This document shows positions 41,501 to 44,586 of a stretch of DNA of 44,586 bases, piece by piece. Made by a program: the position numbers and the translations under genes. The stretch's first letter is position 1; each line of letters starts with the position of its first letter. Under the pieces are notes generated by a model. It did no database searches and had not been told where the DNA came from. It worked only from the letters and a program-made list of their open reading frames with translations. This DNA comes from Phycisphaerales bacterium UBA1910 (GTDB lineage Bacteria; Planctomycetota; Phycisphaerae; Phycisphaerales; UBA1924): NCBI GenBank assembly GCA_002337545.1, contig DDGE01000024.1:52359-96944 (forward strand), given 5' to 3'.

Positions 41501-41798
41501 CCCATTCAAGGTCCACCCAGACGATTCCCAGCCCGATGGCGCTTGCGCTTCGGACACGGCGGACACCCGTCATACCGTTGACGGCGGTCTCAATGGGGAA
41601 AGTGACATACTGCTCGACCTCGTCGGCGGCGAGCCCTCCGGACTCGGCCATGATCGTGACGGTCGGCGCGTTAAGTTCGGGGAACACATCGACGCTCATC
41701 CTCGGCAAGCGATAGCCGGCGTAGCCGACGATCATGACCGCCGCGATGAGCACGAGCGTGGAATAGCGGAGCGAGAAGCGGATAACGGCTTTCAACAT
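38562..41798 (-). CDS. czcA: RND-type heavy-metal efflux pump, inner-membrane subunit
   Basis: A 1078-aa proton-driven metal exporter of the HME-RND family. The N-terminus VIRFSLRYSTLVLIAAVMIV with LPRMSVDVFPELNAPTVTIM is typical. The TM4 acidic residues are in VAIGVLVDDAIIDVENVF (about residue 403), and two large periplasmic loops and twelve membrane segments can be traced. The length matches CzcA/CusA. The exact metal cannot be read from the motif. It forms a tripartite complex with CzcB and CzcC. It starts 3 bases after czcB ends. Confidence 0.93.
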   Translation of the reverse strand: MLKAVIRFSLRYSTLVLIAAVMIVGYAGYRLPRMSVDVFPELNAPTVTIMAESGGLAADEVEQYVTFPIETAVNGMTGVRRVRSASAIGLGIVWVDLEWGTDLYDARQLVSERLVTARENLPDEVEPFITPITSIAGEIMLISLSSPDGSANPMQLRSYGEFELRNKILAVPGVAQVVAIGGELPEYQVNVDQERLRLYDLTITDVVEAAGGAHSTASGGYLVNVDNFEIPIRQQSRVTRPEDIANTIIKYHEGVPVTIGQVAEVILGPAIKRGTASEGGEPAVVLSIQKSPGTNTLALTDSLDALFDQIEPTLPEGVVLNRDVVRQSHFIDRAVHNVTKVLGEAVIIVLVVLVLFLMNLRTTLITLTAIPISLAVGLLMMDALNLGLNVMTLGGLTVAIGVLVDDAIIDVENVFRRLKQNRAFPEADRRPFTEVIFDASNEIRPAMVFATVIIVMVFVPLLFLQGLEGRFFQPLALTYMISILASLVVALTVVPAMCRFLLKGKLGGKHEDRDGFLVRLLKRAYEPSLRAAIRYRAWVLGTAGAVTAGALLLASTFGSSFLPSFNEGTFTVFLLAPPGTSIVESDRLATEVEKQLVQIDGVRSVSRRTGRAERDEHAEPVSNSEIEVTVDAGSDRFEVREQIDRILGAVPGITTMVGQPIEHRLSHVLSGTPAAIAINVFGEDLTELRDVAKAIETELQGLRGARDVNANREVLITSLPIRYRHAELAAVGLSPADAAEQVREALYGEVVDTVNQGVRQYDLVVRLAPEERESFRQVRDLLLRGRGGATVRLSDVADIGPERSSNLITRENAQRKAVVSLNVAEGSNLGDLVAQVQERVDPIVQRAGMTVSYGGQFEAQQSASRTILVAGIAVALIMLMLLQISTGSMRAAVLVMLNMPLALIGGIAAIYISEGGGPIANTLALVGIGGPYIPPVISIASLVGFITLFGIAVRNGILLINHYNHLMQHEGVPLGEAIVQGSMERLVPILMTAISAALGLVPLALAAGEPGSELLAPLAIVTLGGLLTSTFLNLIVVPAGYSLVFGHKPERRPADHPSVLTRLVGIFRRPKTITSKES

Positions 41799-41801
41799 GG
41801 C

Positions 41802-43277
41802 TCAATCCTCCCCTTCGTGGAATGTGCCATCGGAGTGGAAGTGGCCACCCTTCTGGATCGACCCGCTGGTGGCGAGCATGAGCTGAAAAGCACCGTCGAG
41901 GACGACCTCATCGCCGTCACGAAGCCCGCTGAGCAGGGCGACCCATCGCCCGTCGTCGAGACCGAGGTCGGCCTCCATGCGGATCGCCTCGTTCGGGTTG
42001 CTCGGGTTGCGACGGAAGATGACGGGCGAGAGCCCATCGCGCTGCACCGCGGCGAGAGGGATGGCGAGTTCGGGCGAAGCCGTGGCGTCGGTCACGATTT
42101 CGAGTTGAGCCGAGACGCCCGGTCGGGCCCAGGGCTTGAGTTCATCGGGTACGACGAACAGTTCGAGCGTGCGGTCGTTTGGGTCGCCTGCCAGCCCGAG
42201 CGAGATGGTGCCGTCCATCGTCGCGGTCAGAGGCACGGCGCGTCCCGCGGCGGTCGGCGTCGGGGGGACGATCCGAGCCGTGAGCCCGTCCCGCAGCACG
42301 CCCAGGTCGCTTTGGAGCCCGGACGCTCGGAAACGGAGCCGATCGGGCTGCACGACGGTGACGACGGGTGTCTTCTCGTCCGCCCACGAGCCGTTGGTCA
42401 GGCCCAACATCTCCACGACGCCGGCTTCAGACGCAGTGACCTCGATTGCGGCGATCGTGGCCCAAACAGGCTCGGTCCCATGAGGCGTCTCGACGGTTCG
42501 GGCGAGTTCGTCCCTCGAACGGGAAACGACGGAGGAGGCGGCGTCGAGCAGATAGTCCAGGCGTGACCGGGCCGCACGAAGATCAGCAACGGTCTGCTGC
42601 CGGTCCGCTCCAAGTTCCGCCTTCTTCTCCATCACGTTGGCAAGGTCAGCGCGAGTGCTCGCGAGTGCTGCCCGGGCTTGGGCGAACTCATCGACGCGGC
42701 CGCCGCCCGCCTCACGGACCGACTGCAACTGTTCGACCCGCTCGTTCCAGACTGCGACACTCTCGTGGAGGCTGTCCTCGTGCTGCTGGTGCGCTGCGAG
42801 CAGCGGCTCAAAGGTCTCAAGACGTGCACCCAGCCGCTCGATCTGTGACTCGGCGTCGGCCAGTTGCTGCTGCATCTCCCGCCACGCCGGCGAATCGAGC
42901 CGGTAGAGCGGTTGGCCCGCTTGGACCCGGTCGAACTGCTCGACGAGCAGCTCAACACGACCGGGGACGGCGGTCCGGTACTCGCGTCGCGCCGTGGGCA
43001 GATACTCGAACCGACCCGGCACGCGGAGGGTCTGCTCAACCCGCCGGCGCTCGACCTTGACGAAGCTGATGCCGAGGTTCGACCGCACCGCGGCCGGGAT
43101 CGCGACACGGTCGGACCCGGTTGCCTCGGCCTCGGCCTCTGACGAGTGGTCGTGCCCATCCGCCTCGCCGTGCTCGGCCTCGCCGGATGTCTTCGGAGAT
43201 CCGCCATCGCAGGCGGCCAGTGTCAGCGGCAGAACTGCCGCGAGGGCGATCGCGATCGCCCGTTCCATGATGTTCAT
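41802..43277 (-). CDS. czcB: Periplasmic adaptor (membrane fusion protein) of the metal pump
   Basis: A 491-aa predicted lipoprotein (LAAC at about residue 23) with a His/Asp/Glu-rich segment after the signal (AEHGEADGHDHSSEAEAEAT). The lipoyl/barrel-sandwich halves are seen at VPGRVELLVEQFDRVQAGQP and ASEAGVVEMLGLTNGSWADE, separated by a long alpha-hairpin (about 125-245). Beta-barrel and proximal domains follow. The C-terminal KGGHFHSDGTFHEGED has further His. It links CzcA to CzcC and may bind periplasmic metal. It overlaps the czcC stop by four bases. Confidence 0.9.
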   Translation of the reverse strand: MNIMERAIAIALAAVLPLTLAACDGGSPKTSGEAEHGEADGHDHSSEAEAEATGSDRVAIPAAVRSNLGISFVKVERRRVEQTLRVPGRFEYLPTARREYRTAVPGRVELLVEQFDRVQAGQPLYRLDSPAWREMQQQLADAESQIERLGARLETFEPLLAAHQQHEDSLHESVAVWNERVEQLQSVREAGGGRVDEFAQARAALASTRADLANVMEKKAELGADRQQTVADLRAARSRLDYLLDAASSVVSRSRDELARTVETPHGTEPVWATIAAIEVTASEAGVVEMLGLTNGSWADEKTPVVTVVQPDRLRFRASGLQSDLGVLRDGLTARIVPPTPTAAGRAVPLTATMDGTISLGLAGDPNDRTLELFVVPDELKPWARPGVSAQLEIVTDATASPELAIPLAAVQRDGLSPVIFRRNPSNPNEAIRMEADLGLDDGRWVALLSGLRDGDEVVLDGAFQLMLATSGSIQKGGHFHSDGTFHEGED

Positions 43278-44586
43278 CGGGATGCCTCCTCGGCGGGCGT
43301 GTCGCCTCGCGCCGCGGTGTGTGGTGTGGTTAAGGATGTGGTGTCATCGTCGGTCGCGGGCTCGACAGCAGCCGGCATTTCCGGCTCGTCCGGGCCGAGC
43401 AGGCGAGTGATCTCAATCGCCGCGTCGGTCTCGGCCAGACGAAGATCGAGCAGACGGCTCTTGGCCTCGAACCGTCGCGTGACGGTTTCGAGCAAGAGCA
43501 GCGTGTTGACCTCGCCAAGGTCGATCAGTTGCTCAACTTCGGATGCCTGCTCGTCGAGCATCGGCACAAGGTCACGCTCGAACGCATCTCGCTGCGTTCG
43601 CGAGGCGTCGTACGCGGCACGGGCCATCGAGAGCTCGCGAGTCAGGCGCTCGAAGGTGGTCTCCGCCGCGGCCCGAGCCACCTCGCGGCGAGCCTTTGCT
43701 TCCGCGATGCCCGCCCGGTTGGCGTTGAGAATCGGTATCGGAATCGACACGCCAAGCAAGAGTCGGTCGTCGTTGTCCTCGCTCCCATAGCCCGTGCCGA
43801 TGGTGATGTCCGGATACTGCTTGCGGACTTCCAGGCGGAGTGTCTCCTCGGCGACCTGATACTCGGCCCGCCGCACCGCGAGGGTGGTGTTCGCCTCGAT
43901 GAGTCGCTCGATCGCATCGGCGATCTCGGCGATCGACGCGGGCGGAAGCGCCGGCAGCAACTCCACCGGGGCGTCCGGCGGAAGCCCCATCAAACCGAGA
44001 AGTTCGACACGGGCCCGGGCTTCTGCGAACACCGCCTCGGCGACATCCGCACGGGTCTCGACCAACTCGGCCCGCAGGAGCCGAGCCTCGACCCGCGTGA
44101 GTTCTCCCGCCGTCTCCAGCCGGTCGGTTATGGCGGATATCCGCTCGACCTGACCGATCACCTCTCGCAGCAGGCGGAGCCGCTCGGATTCCGCGGACCA
44201 GGATGCCCAGGCCGAGCGAACCGCGGCCCGCGTGCTCCACTCGGCGTCCACGATCCGGCGGAGCTCGGCCTCGTACGCCGCTCCGGCCCGATCCTTCTCG
44301 ACGCCGAGCCGACCCGAAATCGGGATCGTCAGGCTCAGCGTGAGTCCGTATTCGAACGGCCCCGACGGCGAGAGGATTTCCGCCCCGTCGAAACCGAACT
44401 GCGGGTCCTCCCACAGCCCCGCCGTCTCGAAGGTCGCGAGTGCGACACCGGCATCGAGGCGAGCGAGCCGGAGGTCGGGGTTATAGAACAGGGCGAGCAC
44501 TTCGCCCTCGGCGGGTGAGAGCCCGTCGTTCGGGTCGAACCGCTCCGGCACCTGGTTGCCGGCCTCGGAGAGCCGCTCAACGAAAT
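43274..44586 (-). CDS. czcC: Outer-membrane efflux protein of the metal pump (partial)
   Basis: The frame is open to the window edge, so the N-terminus and signal peptide are missing. About 437 residues are visible. The TolC/OEP pattern is present twice: PAEGEVLALFYNPDLRLARL (start of the first repeat) with FEYGLTLSLTIPISG, and EEANTTLAVRR-like ERLIEANTTLAVRRAEYQVA with LLGVSIPIPILNANRAG in the second. Long helices with heptads lie between. It forms the outer-membrane channel. The C-terminal 40 residues are Pro/Thr/Asp-rich. It is the first visible gene of the minus-strand operon czcC-czcB-czcA-lipoprotein-SRPBCC-czcD. The promoter lies beyond the window. Confidence 0.9.
   Translation of the reverse strand, partial: FVERLSEAGNQVPERFDPNDGLSPAEGEVLALFYNPDLRLARLDAGVALATFETAGLWEDPQFGFDGAEILSPSGPFEYGLTLSLTIPISGRLGVEKDRAGAAYEAELRRIVDAEWSTRAAVRSAWASWSAESERLRLLREVIGQVERISAITDRLETAGELTRVEARLLRAELVETRADVAEAVFAEARARVELLGLMGLPPDAPVELLPALPPASIAEIADAIERLIEANTTLAVRRAEYQVAEETLRLEVRKQYPDITIGTGYGSEDNDDRLLLGVSIPIPILNANRAGIAEAKARREVARAAAETTFERLTRELSMARAAYDASRTQRDAFERDLVPMLDEQASEVEQLIDLGEVNTLLLLETVTRRFEAKSRLLDLRLAETDAAIEITRLLGPDEPEMPAAVEPATDDDTTSLTTPHTAARGDTPAEEASR

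Larger units (their letters stand above)
28549..44586. mobile_element. Genomic island 2 in tandem, right end not in window
   Basis: It starts at the second copy of the tRNA 3' core and has a recombination module near that end, as usual for tRNA-borne islands. I found no third copy of the core up to the window end, so the right boundary lies beyond it or has been lost. The recombination module ends at 36398. The metal-efflux operon after it may be cargo or backbone. The coordinates give the visible maximum extent, not a measured end. Confidence 0.5.

Noticed and set aside
41271..42566. A 431-codon open frame on the plus strand
   Set aside because: It is opposite czcA and czcB; its His/Asp/Arg-rich content is the complement of those genes.
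1..44586. CRISPR arrays, rRNA genes, IS-type inverted-repeat transposons
   Set aside because: No regular spaced repeats, no rRNA-like stretches and no DDE or HUH transposase genes were seen.

Overview
The window looks like a chromosomal segment of a planctomycete, most likely of the class Phycisphaerae. The first gene fragment ends in a Ca-binding, dockerin-like C-terminal tail with a Gly-Cys near the end, which is typical of secreted proteins of that group. The flanking genes have a moderately high GC content and planctomycete-like content. Taxonomy is inferred from protein style only.

Layout. (1) 1-9313 is the chromosomal backbone: the tail of a secreted protein, a secreted esterase with a starch-binding-like N-terminus, a GHL10-type lipoprotein, a ROK-type sugar kinase, and a minus-strand group with arginine decarboxylase (speA), agmatinase (speB) and a sodium:solute symporter. 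A deoxyhypusine-synthase-like gene is transcribed divergently from speA. (2) 9363-9449 is tRNA-Ser(CGA), whose 3' end serves as an integration site. (3) 9433-28565 is a genomic island bounded by a 17-base direct repeat of the tRNA 3' end. It carries a UvrD/helicase IV-like helicase, a recombination module, a truncated RecB/Cas4-like nuclease, a C5-cytosine methyltransferase with Vsr, and a convergent five-gene operon: Z1 ATPase, PD-(D/E)XK protein, MutL/MORC-like GHKL ATPase and two proteins of unknown function. The seven genes from 18790 to 28228 read as one restriction/defence cassette. (4) From 28566 a second island starts in tandem, with its own recombination module (28725-36398). No further copy of the direct repeat appears before the window ends. 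(5) 36596-44586 is a minus-strand heavy-metal efflux operon: CzcC, CzcB, CzcA, a His-rich lipoprotein, a SRPBCC protein and a CDF exporter. It may be cargo of the second island or backbone; the window does not decide this.

The most unusual content is the recombination module, present twice in clearly diverged form. In each copy an excisionase-like HTH gene overlaps a tyrosine recombinase, followed by one or more small genes, then a 76-79 aa ORF that overlaps a large serine recombinase, then a leader hairpin and a conserved protein of about 280 aa. One or two minus-strand genes of a shared unknown family (three paralogues in all) flank the tyrosine recombinase. Both serine recombinases lack the cysteines expected in the zinc-ribbon position and instead end in a shared GCxxCRR motif. 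A short motif (CTGKCCTAGATY) lies near each attachment repeat in the same orientation and could be an integrase arm-type site. I read this as a family of tRNA-targeting integrative elements that carry tyrosine and serine recombinases together and accumulate in tandem. All family calls are by eye; no searches were run.
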